Origin: Membranipora membranacea | Taxonomy: Eukaryota; Bryozoa; Gymnolaemata; Cheilostomatida; Membraniporidae | DNA length: 64,000 nucleotides | Assembly: GCA_914767715.1 (NCBI GenBank) | Contig: OU612070.1 | Location: 19,024,025 to 19,088,024, forward strand | Reading direction: 5' to 3' | Part shown: positions 1 to 11,869 of the stretch, one piece after another | How the letters are laid out: each line of letters begins with the position of its first letter | Position numbering within the stretch: position 1 is the first letter of the stretch | Notes under the pieces: generated by a model | Database searches by the model: none | Told to the model about the DNA's origin: nothing | Seen by the model: only the letters and a program-made list of their open reading frames with translations | Made by a program: the position numbers and the translations under genes

Positions 1-522
1 AATACTCTGTACTCTGTCTCATCAATGCGTTCCTTAGATATCACAACCAAATGTTATTTTTATCACCCAACCACTCATAAGCGTTCAATTCAAATGATCA
101 GGTACTTTACGTGAGGTAGTGAGATATTGTTTGAATTTTTTTAATCTTCTGACAGCATGATCCAAATAAATATGAACAGCATCAAAAATTATAATTATTT
201 AACTTGCAACATACATTTATAAAATAGGTGATAAATATCCAGAAAATTGATGTCAAATTTTACATTTGTCTTGCACAGTCATAGCAATGACTCCTTGATA
301 ACAGAAATTAGGAGGAAGTGGGCATTAATCTGTCACTAAGCAGCTATCTACATCCAGTTCAACACTATATGCTTAAAGTATTTTGCTGACAGTATAGCCT
401 CGAAACAACTGATATGATAGGGGATAATATTTCTCCGAATTCGAAAACTAAAAGCTAGGTGAACTAAATCAAGACCTTTCCTGCATTGACAAACAACAGC
501 TGACGCCTTCACTGTGTCTCAC

Positions 523-3500
523 CTTGTAGCTGGGTCATCTGACGCCAGAAACGCTGGATTTTTCTCCCCGAGTTTCTCATCAAAGCGGAACCTTAGCATC
601 CTGTTATATACTCTGGTTATTCTGCGTATTTTGATACCTTGTATACCCAGCTCTCTATAGTCAGCGGCACAGAACCGAGCTAACATCAGGTCAAAACATG
701 ACGTAAACCTAAAAATCAAATAGACATAGGTTTCTCGCATGCTCTATAGTCTATATTATTTTGCATTGTATTGCCAACTAACTTTCATTTTGATTCATCT
801 CTCTCCAACTCAAGTGTTTTTGAAGGATTATTCATGTGCAAAACCCACGTCCTTTTGTGTATGCAGCCCAAATAAGAACTAATTTAATGCATTGCTTCAG
901 AAATCTATCATATTCGATATGTGCTATCTAATGCGAATTTTTCCAAAGTTACCAAAGTCTCCATGCTGCTTTTCTACTATAATATTTAATTATTTAGAAT
1001 AGCTCTGCTTAGTAGCTATGAGTTCATATCTTACCATGGATCATTAGGTGATCCGATCTCAAACTTGATATTCCCTCCGCTCTCTAACTCCAGACAGAGT
1101 CTATCTGTCAGTGAGAGAAGGGTCGCCTGACAGCGCGACTTGTAGTACTCATACTTCCTCTTCAAACTATCAAAATAAAGATGCCATTATGTGGGTTAAT
1201 GAGTAAATGTAACCAGGAGATGAGTTGGCTATATTGTATAGTTTTATTTAAAACTAAGGAGTTACCCATTGCTTGTACAAGAGCAGACAACCACAAACAA
1301 TCCTAATTATTTCTTTGCTTCTATCAGGGAGTTTGGGATATAACCCCATCCCTGCTTCTATGAACCACCAAGTTATGTTTTTACCCCTCATGTTAGATAT
1401 GATAGATCCTTGTCTAGTTTGATTTTATGACAACTTATCACCTAGCTCTTTGGAAAATTTTCACTGATAGCATCAATTGAAAGAAATAAACTATCAAGCT
1501 TGGCCTAGCCTAGAATCATAACAGAGAACCAATGATTACAAGGGTTTAAGGTATTTTTGGTAGTACTTACTCGTGACAGGTTTTCTCCCACTCCTTGATG
1601 CGTTGATCGATGGCTGACATCTTAGCTTCCATCTGAGTGAGTAACTCCTCAGAGTTCTCAGGAGGGTTGGATGATTTATACAGCTTGTCAATCTCTAACT
1701 GTAGCTGTAATTATGTCAACATACACATTGTCTCTTATTTAAACTTAATGGCAAGACAGGTTTATATGATAGCAAGATAAAACATGATGTTATGGGTATG
1801 GCTCACACTAATCAAATGATACAGTACAAGCATGTGTATCTCTGATAGAACACCCTTCAAAATTGAATCAGAATGAATGAGGGTGGGTGCACATTTGATG
1901 ATGTATATGATGTAAAGAAGTAGTGTAACATTGAAGTCAGTGTGCGCTTGTGTGGACGATCAAGTACAGACAGACATCAATCTCATACAAATAGAAAGGG
2001 GAAATAACTCTGTTATTGAAGCTTCATTTCAAGGGACTGTATCAAAAAATATAAACTGAATCTATTACCCATGGCCTCAAGGCTGTTGCTCTAACAATTT
2101 TAATTGTTTGGAACAACTTTATCATGGGATCCAATGTTTAATGTCTGTTCATTAACACAGCCAATCAGGAGAGGTATAAAGCTGAGGGTGCTGGGGGGCT
2201 CGAACAATAAACTTTGAAAGGTCCCCCAGTGTGGCTCAAACCCACAACTCATGCGGCACTAATCGTCTGGCAGTGAATAGCAAGCGCGCTAACCGATTGC
2301 GCCATCTCACCATCCCCAAAAAGAATGGGTCGATGGTGCTAATTAGATATTCCGCTATTCACTACTCGGAGTTGTTTTCTCTCATCACTCATGAAACACA
2401 TGCGTACGTGTTAGGGTTATTGACCTTACATGGCCCATTGCTGGGGCCCCTTGTAGTGAGTTTAGCTGTCTTTCCAGCTTGTCAGTATGTCTTCCCATGC
2501 TGTCACATATCTTTCCATGAAGTCAGTCTGTAGACAAGTACACAGGAGAGGTGTACATTCGAGGGTGCTGGGGGCTTGAGCAATCAACCTTGAAAGCTCC
2601 CAAAGTCAATCAATTATTTGATACATCTGAATTTTGAAATATCGATATATCATTTGGCTGCAGTCTGTACAAGTAATATTTTATATAGTGTCAGAATCAA
2701 TTTACCCAGGCTTCTCTACGGAAGGAATTCTAACGATTAAATTTTATATCTTTAACTCTTTTCAAAACTTGTACAATCACAAGGCCTGTTTCATCCGTGT
2801 CTCGTAAGATAATGTCAAGGACAGATCTGAATATATCCTTACTATATGATATCGATAAATTGTAAACAGTTGGAAAGCTGTTGAGCTGCTGAATGGGAAT
2901 TGCTATATGAAAACGTGACTCAATGACACAGTGCCTATTTAGTGAACAAAAAAGGTAGCAACCATTTTTTTTTTGTCCAATTGATTGCCAGAAATTTCAA
3001 AACGGGTTAAATGTACGCTTAGAGATTGAGTTTATCCAATTATTTTGTTTAAAATGAATGACAAGTCTTAAATGAGGTCGCGTCACATAATGTATGATTC
3101 GTACAATAATAACGTATGATTCGTACAATAATAACATATGATTGTACAAGTTAGCTGAAATGATATAAGCTGTTAAATGATATTTACAACAACTTTCATC
3201 TATGATGCAAGTAAATCACTATCACCAACATAGAGTAAATGATAACTCTATGGTCACCATTGACCATCAAAAGCATATAGACATTGTGGTATCTCTGCAC
3301 AACATCAAATATGGCCAAAAGGTAAAAACGCCATTATTGTGACAACACATTACTCTTTTGGAAGTTTTCACATTAATGAATTAAGCCATGTCTATACACC
3401 ACTGTGAACAGAGGAAATGCCGCCAAAATTCTGTGCTGCAATACATGAATTCTGTGCAATAGAAAGCTCAAATTTACGCGATTTCGGGGAAAGTTAGTTT

Positions 3501-6500
3501 AAAGATTTCTTGTACTCTTGAAGCTGTTTGTTCCATTGGTGCACCACATTCATGTCATTATCGTAATCATATCATACTTTTTTTTCCTTCTATGCACTAA
3601 CTCTTATTTGACCGCCCTATTTAACGGGCTCCCTTAAGCTAAGGTGGCTTGTGTGGGGTAGTACCCTATACCCTTGCCCACCGTTGCTGGCTTCTCTTTT
3701 TTTCGAAGAGGCCGAGGGGATTTTATAGTCCTTAGTAGACCTCCTGTATTTATGGTCCTGATTCGAGCAGACCTGGCTTGAATGTTTTGATAAGACAGAA
3801 TTTCACTGGAGCATGTCTACAGCTTCGCAAAGGCTTAACAGGAGTAGCTCATTTAAAGTTATTTAACAGAGACATAGTCACTATGTTTCCAAGGTTCGAT
3901 TTTATAAGGATTTCGGGAGTAATCGCCCCATGGAAATGGCATTAAAATCAAATTCCGATTGTGACGAATGACATTTTGGACGCGAATATCCATACCGTGT
4001 TTATTCGACCAACGGCCTAGTTGGCGGCGTGGCTGAATGGTTAGCGTGCTTGCACACAATGGCTTCAAAGGGATCACATGCGGGAGGCCGGGGTCATTCT
4101 GCGCATGCTCAGCTCTGGGCATGAGCTGATCTCTGCAAAATTGAGTCTCGGAATTCCGAAGCCATCTGATTGGCTACCTGCTCTGGTGACATACTCCCCA
4201 AAGCGTGCGGATTTGTTATTGATAGTTATCCTCTCTTGTCATTATTAGCTGATTTTGATTGACAGTTTATGCAGGTGATGTCCCATTTCCCCTTTCCAAA
4301 GTTGCAATCAGAACCCAAACTAAACTCATTGTTCTTGCACGTGCGCAAATTCAAGTCACGCATGATGCATACTTAGCCTTACGACACCTGCTTTGTGGTA
4401 ATGATAGCCTAGTTTATCAGTGATCTACATGCCCAGTCAGATCATGAGAGTCAGTATGGGCCGGGGTTCAAGTCCCGGCCGCGGCAGATTCTTTTCATGT
4501 TTTTCCCATCATGGGAATGGTTAGAATCCACTGGATTCTAACCATTCGAAATTGGAGTGAATCACAAAATCGAACCTCGGAAACATAGCGAATGTGGTAA
4601 TTACTGATCTGATTGGCAAGAAATGAGTATAGTTGTCAAGGAAATGAAAAAGAACATAACAAAAGTGCGAAATAAATACTTCCTTGGCTCCTTTTACATA
4701 CACAGCACATGGATGCCAACAAACTATGATGGACAAAATTGTATTACTGATTAATGATGAGCTGCCACACCTTGTAGCAATTATATGTCATCTACAACTG
4801 CATTCTATTACTATTTTATCTGCTGTCATCTTTTAGTGACATGTTATTGCTTACTATCGATTGCAGGGCGCTTGAAAAAAATCTTGATAGTTTCTCTCAA
4901 AACCAAAAGTCATTTAGTTTTGGGCAAGTTAGCTTCAAGATTTTCCATACCCTTTCATACCATGAATAATTTCAATCTTGTTAGTGGTGTGAAGTACTGA
5001 GTTCAGAGATTTGTACATTTTTCCAAAGTCTTTGAGTAGTCTATAGAAGTCCATACTACAGTAAGTCAGCTCAGAGCAGACTCTGACGACCGCTACACCA
5101 TGGCTGTGGGGAACAACTCAATGCGGATAGCTTATAACATAGAAATATCAAAGGGCTATGCAGCTGTACCCATCGCAACATTTCTTCTGACACTCGTGAC
5201 TAACTTTTTCATACTGGCAACATTCACCGTTATGAAGAAGAAGCAGCTCAAAGATGTGTTCATTATGGGACTAGCTATTTTAGATCTTCTTACCCTGATC
5301 CACGTTGGAGCATCAGCCGTGACATTTGTAAAGGGAACTGTCGCTGTAACCGATTTCATCAGCAACATATGGGCACTGTTTGCTTGTGTCACCCTATCTT
5401 CGACTGCCTTGTTCCACTGCGTCATATGCACGGAGAGATGCCTCTCCATCATTAAACCAGTGGAGCACAGGTTATTCCTTAACAAACACAACCCTTATCG
5501 CTTCTGGACTAGTTCTAACAACATTTCTGGCTCCGATGGCGTATTATGTGGGATTAACTTACAGCGGAGTGCTTATTGCCGAGTTCAATGCTGAGATTCC
5601 AACTGGCCTGTATAGACTGAATTTAAACTTCTTCCTAACCTGCGCAGTCCCGTTTATCATCTTACCTCTTATCCTAGAACTCGTTACCCATATACTGATA
5701 ATGAGGCGGGTGAAAACCGTCGTGACTCACAGGAGAAAGGGCATAAAACAGACACTGAAAACTGTTTCACTCATTATTGGACTCTATTATCTTTGTAACA
5801 CTCCTGCAGCCATAAATATGGTATGGTCTGGTTTGTTTCACGACCCTCCAGCAGCGCTTGGCTTCATGTGTTATCACATGGCATGCGCAAACAGTTTTAT
5901 GAATTTTTGGATTTATTTATTTGCTCAACCAAGTTTTCAAGAGGCATTCAAAAATCTGCTGCCTTTTCTACCGAGAAAATTGCCTAACCAGATAGCCAAT
6001 GAGCAAAGGACTCAAAGAACAAGCTTATAATAACGGAAAATCGGTGCCTTAGTTCCTAACCAAAAGCCACCATCTATAATATATTTAGATCAAAGTGGTG
6101 TACCTATTGCAAACAACATATTTTTGACCAATACTATTTTTGACACACAAATTGAGGTATAGTGATACAAATAAAAATGGTCATAGCCTATATGCATAAT
6201 AAAGTATTTTGATCAGTCCAGCATCATTTTTATGTGTATTTTCAAATCTCTTTATTCATTTGAACATGATCGTATTTGGATGTGAATCACACTCAAAAAT
6301 CATTAGGATTTATATGTATGACATTGTTTAAAAGTGTGAGTCTCTAGTCATTTTTGTCCTCAATACTGCCCCTAGGACTACTTCGAGTCTATCAGAATTG
6401 TACCCCCCAAAAGTATACCAGTCTTGGGCAACAGTTTATCTAGTGTCATCCATACCAAAAGGTTGTAGTTTTCTCATCGGAACAAGTCTCAACCTGCACC

Positions 6501-9500
6501 TTGTTACTTGGAAGTATATTTCCTTGATTGAAGGTAGCTTAAAAGCAATATGAACTAGAAACGGTAATTTTTTAAACAACCACAGTAATATTTGCAAGAA
6601 AATATGAAGGAATACAACCAATCATATCGAATGACGAGGTCACGTGACATCATAATTGTTGGTTTCAAAGGATTCGGTATATGCCAAACCCCCATATCCC
6701 AAGTTTTAACTCAATAGCATGAAAAGAACTGTTAATCGGCAACCACTTCCTGTTCATGGTGGCCATATTGGCTATCGGGTCACATGATATCATAATTGAA
6801 GATGTCATGAGATTCGTTATATGCCAAAACCCCAATACTCCAAATTTTACCTCGATCACATGATAAGAACTGTTAATCGGCAGCCACTTCCTGTTTATGG
6901 TGGCCATATTGGATATCGGATCGCAGGACATCCAAATTGATTATGTCATCAGATTCGGCATATGTCATAACCCCCAAATCCCAAGTTTTAACTCAATCGC
7001 ATGATAAGAACTTACTGTTAATCGGCAGCCACTTCCTGTTTATGGTGGCCATATTGGATATCGGATCACATGACATCCAAATTGATTATGTTATCAGATT
7101 CGGCATATATTATGTCATAACCACCAAATCCCAAGTTTTAACTCAATCGCATGATAAGAACTGTTAATCGGCAGCCACTTCCTGTTCACGGTGGCCATAT
7201 TTAATTCGGGTCACATGTCATCAGAAATGATGATGTCATAAGATTCGGTGTATGTCAAAACCCTCATATCCCAAGTTTTAACTAAATCGCATGATAAGAA
7301 CCGTTAATCGGCAGCAATTCACTGTTTATAGCGGATTAGATTTTCTGCATCTGTTACTGATACACACCAACAATACCGATAACTTTAGTTAATTTTCTTG
7401 GGATCAGGGCTAAATTGGAATGGGGATTGTAGCTAAACTGGAATGCGGACTAGGGCCAAACTTGGATTGGGACCAGGGGCAAACTCGAGTGCGGACAGTA
7501 TGGATCAAACTTGATCTAAGTTGACCGTACCTGTTTATAGTTATTCCATAGCACTGTCAGTCTGCCTCGTTTACCTTTGAGTACACACTGGTCTCTATAC
7601 TCTGTCAGTTTTCTGATAAATGTACTCGAAGTTTTCTGTAACACCTTCAGCCTCATGTTATAAAACATCTTCTTCTTCAACACTGTCGACTGCAGATAAC
7701 AATGGAATCAAAAGTTCAATCTTTGGTTTTCACTTTAGACATGTAACCTAAATATGTTGATTTCGATGGAATTCCACTTATTGGAGACCATTGTTACCAT
7801 TTGATAATTGGTTTGATGGCCACTGATAATTTTTGATAAATGCTTATAACATAATGTAAGGTCGGTTTTCATGAACTTGTTTCAACAAACTAAACTCTTA
7901 AAACTACCAAATGCGTAACAATGTTGTTGTTTTTCTAAAATGTGTAGCACTTCTGAGAAAAATCTGCAAAAAAATCTTATTGTTACTTCTCTAGAATGCA
8001 TAGCACTTCCAATAACAATCTGCAAAATAATTGATTGCGGTATACATGGCACAAATTCTTCATGCAAACTGCAAGGATCAACCAGAAACGTGTAAGCTAA
8101 CTTAGATGGTCACTTACCTCAGCGAGTGCTTTGTATGGTTTGTTTGTGATATCATGTCCATCTAGCCTCTGGAGATTTGGCAGATGATATAATACTTGTG
8201 TAGTATAGTTACACAGAAGACTTATTGGGTTAGCACCGTATTTTGGTTCGTTCAATCCTAGACGGATCAGTTTAGGCAGACGAGATAATGAAAATACATC
8301 CTGAAAGTAAAATATGAGGAAACTAAGGATAACTTTATCTAACTCAGATTGTAGATTGGGGGCAAAAGGCTAAGTTGATCAAAATGCTTTTACATTGGAG
8401 TGGAATTTTCCTTTTGTGAATTAGTGGTGAAAAAAGATCACATCAGATGAATTTGATACATTGCAGAACAACTTCACCTGGTCGGTACAAGATATGTCCC
8501 TAAATAGTTTGGTGGCAGCCCCCTTCTATCTTATCACTTCCAATTGCACTTTTGGATGGATAAAGGTTTGTCAGTTGTTTCTGGTACAGTTTTTCACACT
8601 AATCGCAATGGTAATATTGTACCTTACACAAAGTTGCACAATCGGCAGCTTATTGCCAAAAACACTGCCGGTGAAAGGGAAAGTGATGAAAAAATGATGA
8701 TATGGTTTCAAAACATCCAAAATCAGAAAGAGAATGTCATAATTAGTAGATCTTTACAACTTTACATGGGTTTGCTATCATTAAAAGCCGAGATGCGGCC
8801 AACAACGGCTTCAATACCCCTTTTATCAGCTGTGTATAACTATCATTAAAGCGAAACTTCTTTTTCAATCATTCTGCTGCCTAAAAAACAGGCTTCGTAT
8901 TGTGGATGTTCGTATTGACCTGATTTTTTTATGGTGACTGTGTATTGACCCTCCCATCGCATAACACCAGTTTTTAATGCTCTGAGTGTGTCTTTTTTCA
9001 AGTAGTGCGTACTTTTAGGTTTCCATTATAATATCAAAAAAATCGTCTTTATAAGGTTATATAGAGTGTAAAGCAAAAGTTAACTCCTTCAAATATTGTA
9101 TTGTCAAAAAAATTGTCAAAACAAGATGCATTGTCAAAACATCTGTTTTCATTAAATTGAGTTTTATTCCCTTGATTTTATTTCGATTGTTTTTTGTTTT
9201 TGTTCCTTTGCACATCAGGGAGAACATCTTTGGACGATGGTTGTTGCAATAAAAGTTTATATATATATAAATATCATCAAAAAGGTGTGTAGTGGTTAAA
9301 AAATTTTTTGGTCATTGATGGAGTCAATAAAAAAATCAGATCGATACTAACAGTCAGAGTCAGTTTTTGAGGAGTTTGCAAAATTGAAAATGTAGTGTCG
9401 TTTCAATGATAGTTATATACATGTGATATAAGGGGGTATTGCAACCGTTGTTGGCCACATCTCGGCTATTTATGATAGCAGACCCATGTCAAGTTGTAGA

Positions 9501-11869
9501 TCCACTAATTATGGCATGCTCTTTCAGATTTTGGATGTTTTGAAACCATATCATCATTTTTTCAACACTTTCCCTTTTGTTGGAAGCTTTTTCACTTTTA
9601 TCACTTTTTATAAGGTTGGTCATTCACTCAATATCTGAGATATCATGCTGATATTATACCAAGATCTGACCAAGGTATGTATGAATCTGATTGCAGGGTT
9701 TGAGTAGCCCAACTCATAAGGTGAGCACTGGACAGACCTTTGAAATCTCAAAAAAACAGCAATTTTGCCATTTTTTGGCAATTTGCTGCCTATTGTGCAA
9801 CCTTGTGTAAGGTACATCATCACCATTGCGACCGCCTCAAAAAACTGCCCTTGAATCCATTCTTAGAATATATCCTTCCAATTTTGTAAATGAAGTTGCG
9901 TTTCTAGACATATTTTTGGTAAGCTGCCACTGGACTAATAATTGTATTTACTGATCAAAATAAATTGTTAGTAACTTTACCTTGAATGAGTCAATGCAGT
10001 TGTCAGAGATCTCCAGGGTTTCTAGACTTACACAATGATCCAAAGAGTGACCTATAAGTAGGTAATGGATAGTTTTTTCTTGTTTTTTTGAGAAAAATTG
10101 ATATTAATTCCCTGTTCAGAAAAGTATTGCTTTAAAATGTTAACAATTTGGAGTAGTGTCCTCGATGTCAAAGAGAGGACAACATACTTACAGCGTATTC
10201 ATATCAGCATTGATATCAGTTTATATATCAAACTAGAGAGCATACCCACACTTTTATTTTTCACATTTTTACTGACAGTATTGAAATTTTTTGGCAGATG
10301 AAGAGTATGATGTCAGACATCGAAACCAAACAGGCTTACCTATAGACTGGATCCTGTTCTCAGCAAGATTGAGCTCTTTGAGATTTTTCAAACTTTCCAA
10401 GCCCTGCAATGTGTATCAGGTAAGTTAGCCAGTAGCATTTTCTGTTAATTCTGTGCTGGGATGTATGGTAATACTGGATATGTACTAAGTTTAACTGAGT
10501 TGTGCTCATTTTTCAAGGCAACTCATAATACATAGAATCTAGGTGTATAAATCTTTGAGGAAGAGCTTGGATCGCTCCTGAGACCAATGCTGAGACACTA
10601 TGTAAAATTTAGAATAACATTATACATTTCTAATTTAACCTTGAATCATGATGTTGCTTGCTTCTAAGAAGTTCACATACCTGAATGACAGAGATGTTGT
10701 TGGTGTTGAGCCAAAGGACTTCTAAATTACTCAGCGTAGATAATCCTTGAATAGATGAGATATTATTGCCGTATAAATATAACTTGACTAGACTTCTCAA
10801 CTCATGAAGACCGCCAATTTTCTGACAAAGAGAAAGATAACATTTTATCAGGCATATATCCAGTGATTCTGTGGCAAATAAGTTTTCTTCGCTGCATCAG
10901 CTCAATACAGGTTCACTAATGAACATCGACTTAGATTAGACTTTAAAGTTACAAAAGTTACATAATGGGATCTATTTAACAACAAGGGCTGGCTTCAGTA
11001 TCGATGAGATGATATATTTTATGGTGATCTAAAGGTGAGGATAAAGTTAAGACGCTCACCTGAACTTTGCACTCAGCTACCCATAACTCCTCTAGCTTTT
11101 GCAGGGCATACAGGTTTTCTATGACTGATAAGCATTCCTGTCCGACGATGCATGCTGAGACAAGGTTAGGGAACAAGGTGCTTATTTTAGGGAAGAAGCG
11201 GGGGAAGCCGCTGAAGAAGACCTCGAGATTTTCACAAAGACCTCCCTCTGTGGAGAGCTTCTCGTAGGTAAGTCCGTTTACAGCACACTAAAACACAGAC
11301 AGTCAATGATCATTGAGGGGAAATTGCGACACAATGTTTGTTTTTGTTCTGCGTATCTCGAAATACAAATTACCAGTTGCGTTACTCATATCAAGCCAAT
11401 GCGAGTAACAGTTAATGATCTCAAATTGTTGATTCAAACATAGAGTAACTGACAGGTGGGATAGCTCGGCCTATTTGTGGAAACTAAACAAAGTGTGATC
11501 TGAAAAAGATTCTCTCAACGTCGTAGACTTTTCATATAACAGAGGTGATAGGCATCAAACTGTTTGGGTTGTAACTCCTTTATATTTATGTTTCTTAGAT
11601 GGTGTTCTGCAGCAGCATATTCATACTTCCCACATTAACTCTGAGCCGTATAACATATCAACGAGTTGGGATTGAATATTCTTGCTTGTTGCCAAGTTAT
11701 CAATACTAATGAATACATACTCAAAAATCCATGTTGCTGCCACGTTACACTTCCATCTCACCAAACTTACCAACTCTCGAAGAATTTCATCATCTGTAGC
11801 TTGAGCAGTAAAAGTAGTCTTCTTCTCCAACTCTTCTGGGTACACGACCGCACTTATAGGAATATCCAT
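523..11869 (-). CDS. LRRC9: LRRC9 (leucine-rich repeat-containing protein 9), N-terminal part, runs off left edge
   Basis: Ten coding exons are read on the minus strand: 11869-11771 (ATG, MDIPISAVVY), 11287-11060, 10821-10681, 10403-10340, 10051-9981, 8300-8118, 7689-7531, 1704-1571, 1166-1035 and 708-523. All borders have AG/GT signals and compatible phases, giving about 465 residues. Residues 35-170 carry SDS22-type leucine-rich repeats (for example KLYLYGNNISSIQGL and LEVLWLNTNNISVIQ), closed by a cap with NPISLLCNYTTQVLYHLPN. A charged helical region follows, then FTSCFDLMLARFCAADYREL. Spacing and motifs match the start of vertebrate LRRC9 (about 1450 aa), so roughly the first third is present and the last exon here ends in phase 2. 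A short stretch at 1-32 after an AG could be the next exon in the correct phase, but it is too short to be sure. The large intron 1705-7530 contains the GPCR pseudogene on the opposite strand. The family assignment is firm; the cellular role cannot be seen from the sequence. Confidence 0.9.
2060..2620 (-). mobile_element. tRNA-derived SINE, copy 1
   Basis: On the minus strand a tRNA-like head shows an A box (TGGCGCAATCGGTTAGCGCG, complement of about 2287-2306) and, about 50 bases on, a B box (GTGGGTTTGAGCC, complement of about 2231-2243). Related sequence recurs at 16430-16960 and 53110-53790, so it is a repeat family rather than a tRNA gene; no acceptor stem can be formed. The exact ends are uncertain. 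A 100-codon open frame on the plus strand here is an accident of the repeat. Confidence 0.6.
3876..4597. mobile_element. Inverted-repeat (MITE-like) insertion in copy 1, itself carrying nested elements
   Basis: This block is absent at the matching place in copy 2 (about 21392-21400), so it is an insertion. The ends are inverted repeats: CTATGTTTCCAAGGTTCGAT near 3882 pairs with the complement of ATCGAACCTCGGAAACATAG near 4570. Inside lies a tRNA-like head (A-box-like GTGGCTGAATGGTTAGCG near 4030) and, at 4460-4480, a tRNA-like B box (GGTTCAAGTCCC). These halves are separated by about 355 bases related to 14362-14490 and 23281-23590. The target duplication of the outer element could not be resolved. 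Confidence 0.6.
5100..6030 (+). pseudogene. Class A GPCR pseudogene (5-base deletion), single exon
   Basis: The start ATG and context ACCATGGC match the intact paralogue at 21983, and most of the coding sequence is near-identical. After codon 132 (NPY) five bases present in the intact copy, CACCT or an equivalent shift, are missing between about 5499 and 5500. The first frame therefore ends at 5594, while the remaining transmembrane segments continue in another frame to the stop at 6030. The first fragment covers about three transmembrane helices including the TERC motif; the second covers the rest including the NFWIY motif. No splice site was found that would remove the break. A truncated three-helix product remains possible, but pseudogenisation is the simplest reading. 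It lies antisense within an LRRC9 intron. Confidence 0.85.
6660..7330. repeat. Tandem repeat, about five units of 140-145 bases
   Basis: The word GATTCGG followed by a TATGCCAAA or TATGTCATAAC variant recurs at 6671, 6811 (variant), 6952, 7097 and 7242. Each unit also carries CTGTTAATCGGCAGCCACTT and GGTGGCCATATTGG. Periods are 140, 141, 145 and 145 bases. It lies in the LRRC9 intron just downstream of the duplicated GPCR segment. Short open frames here are by-products of the repeat. Confidence 0.85.
7405..7505. repeat. Minisatellite, about four diverged 23-25 base units
   Basis: The pattern GGGCTAAATTGGAATGGGGA, CTAAACTGGAATGCGGAC, CCAAACTTGGATTGGGAC, GCAAACTCGAGTGCGGAC recurs with a period of about 24 bases, immediately beside LRRC9 exon 7531-7689. 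Confidence 0.65.
8587..9847. mobile_element. Long inverted-repeat (fold-back type) element
   Basis: The left arm at about 8587-8870 is matched by the reverse complement of about 9395-9847: both contain CGCAATGGT, GTACCTTACACAA, TTGCACAAT and AATGATGATATGGTTTC in the same order. The right arm has an extra block of about 190 bases (9585-9770). The centre, about 500 bases, is AT-rich with no clear coding potential. Both ends begin CAGTTTTT. No target duplication was recognised. It lies in the LRRC9 intron 8301-9980. Confidence 0.7.

Larger units (their letters stand above)
2037..6372. repeat. Dispersed duplication, copy 1 (GPCR-bearing segment inside LRRC9 intron)
   Basis: This segment is nearly identical, apart from indels, to 16391-23276. 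Homology starts around the shared TGTATCAAAA and ends around the shared stretch CTCTAGTCATTTTTGT just before 6372. It carries a tRNA-derived SINE, about 2 kb of non-coding sequence and the GPCR reading frame. Compared with copy 2 it lacks the non-LTR element and one internal 170-base tandem unit, but has an extra inserted block at about 3876-4597. The flanks outside both copies are unrelated, so this is a dispersed rather than a tandem duplication. Confidence 0.85.

Noticed and set aside
1-32. Possible next LRRC9 exon
   Set aside because: An AG acceptor and correct phase are present, but only about ten codons are visible before the edge, too few to call as a separate feature.
2231-2533. 100-codon open frame, longer version at 16433-16894
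   Set aside because: Both lie in the tRNA-derived SINE and share its A and B boxes; the frame is accidental and differs in length between otherwise identical copies.
5156-5491. 111-codon minus-strand frame, also at 22039-22374
   Set aside because: It is the antisense shadow of the GPCR coding sequence.
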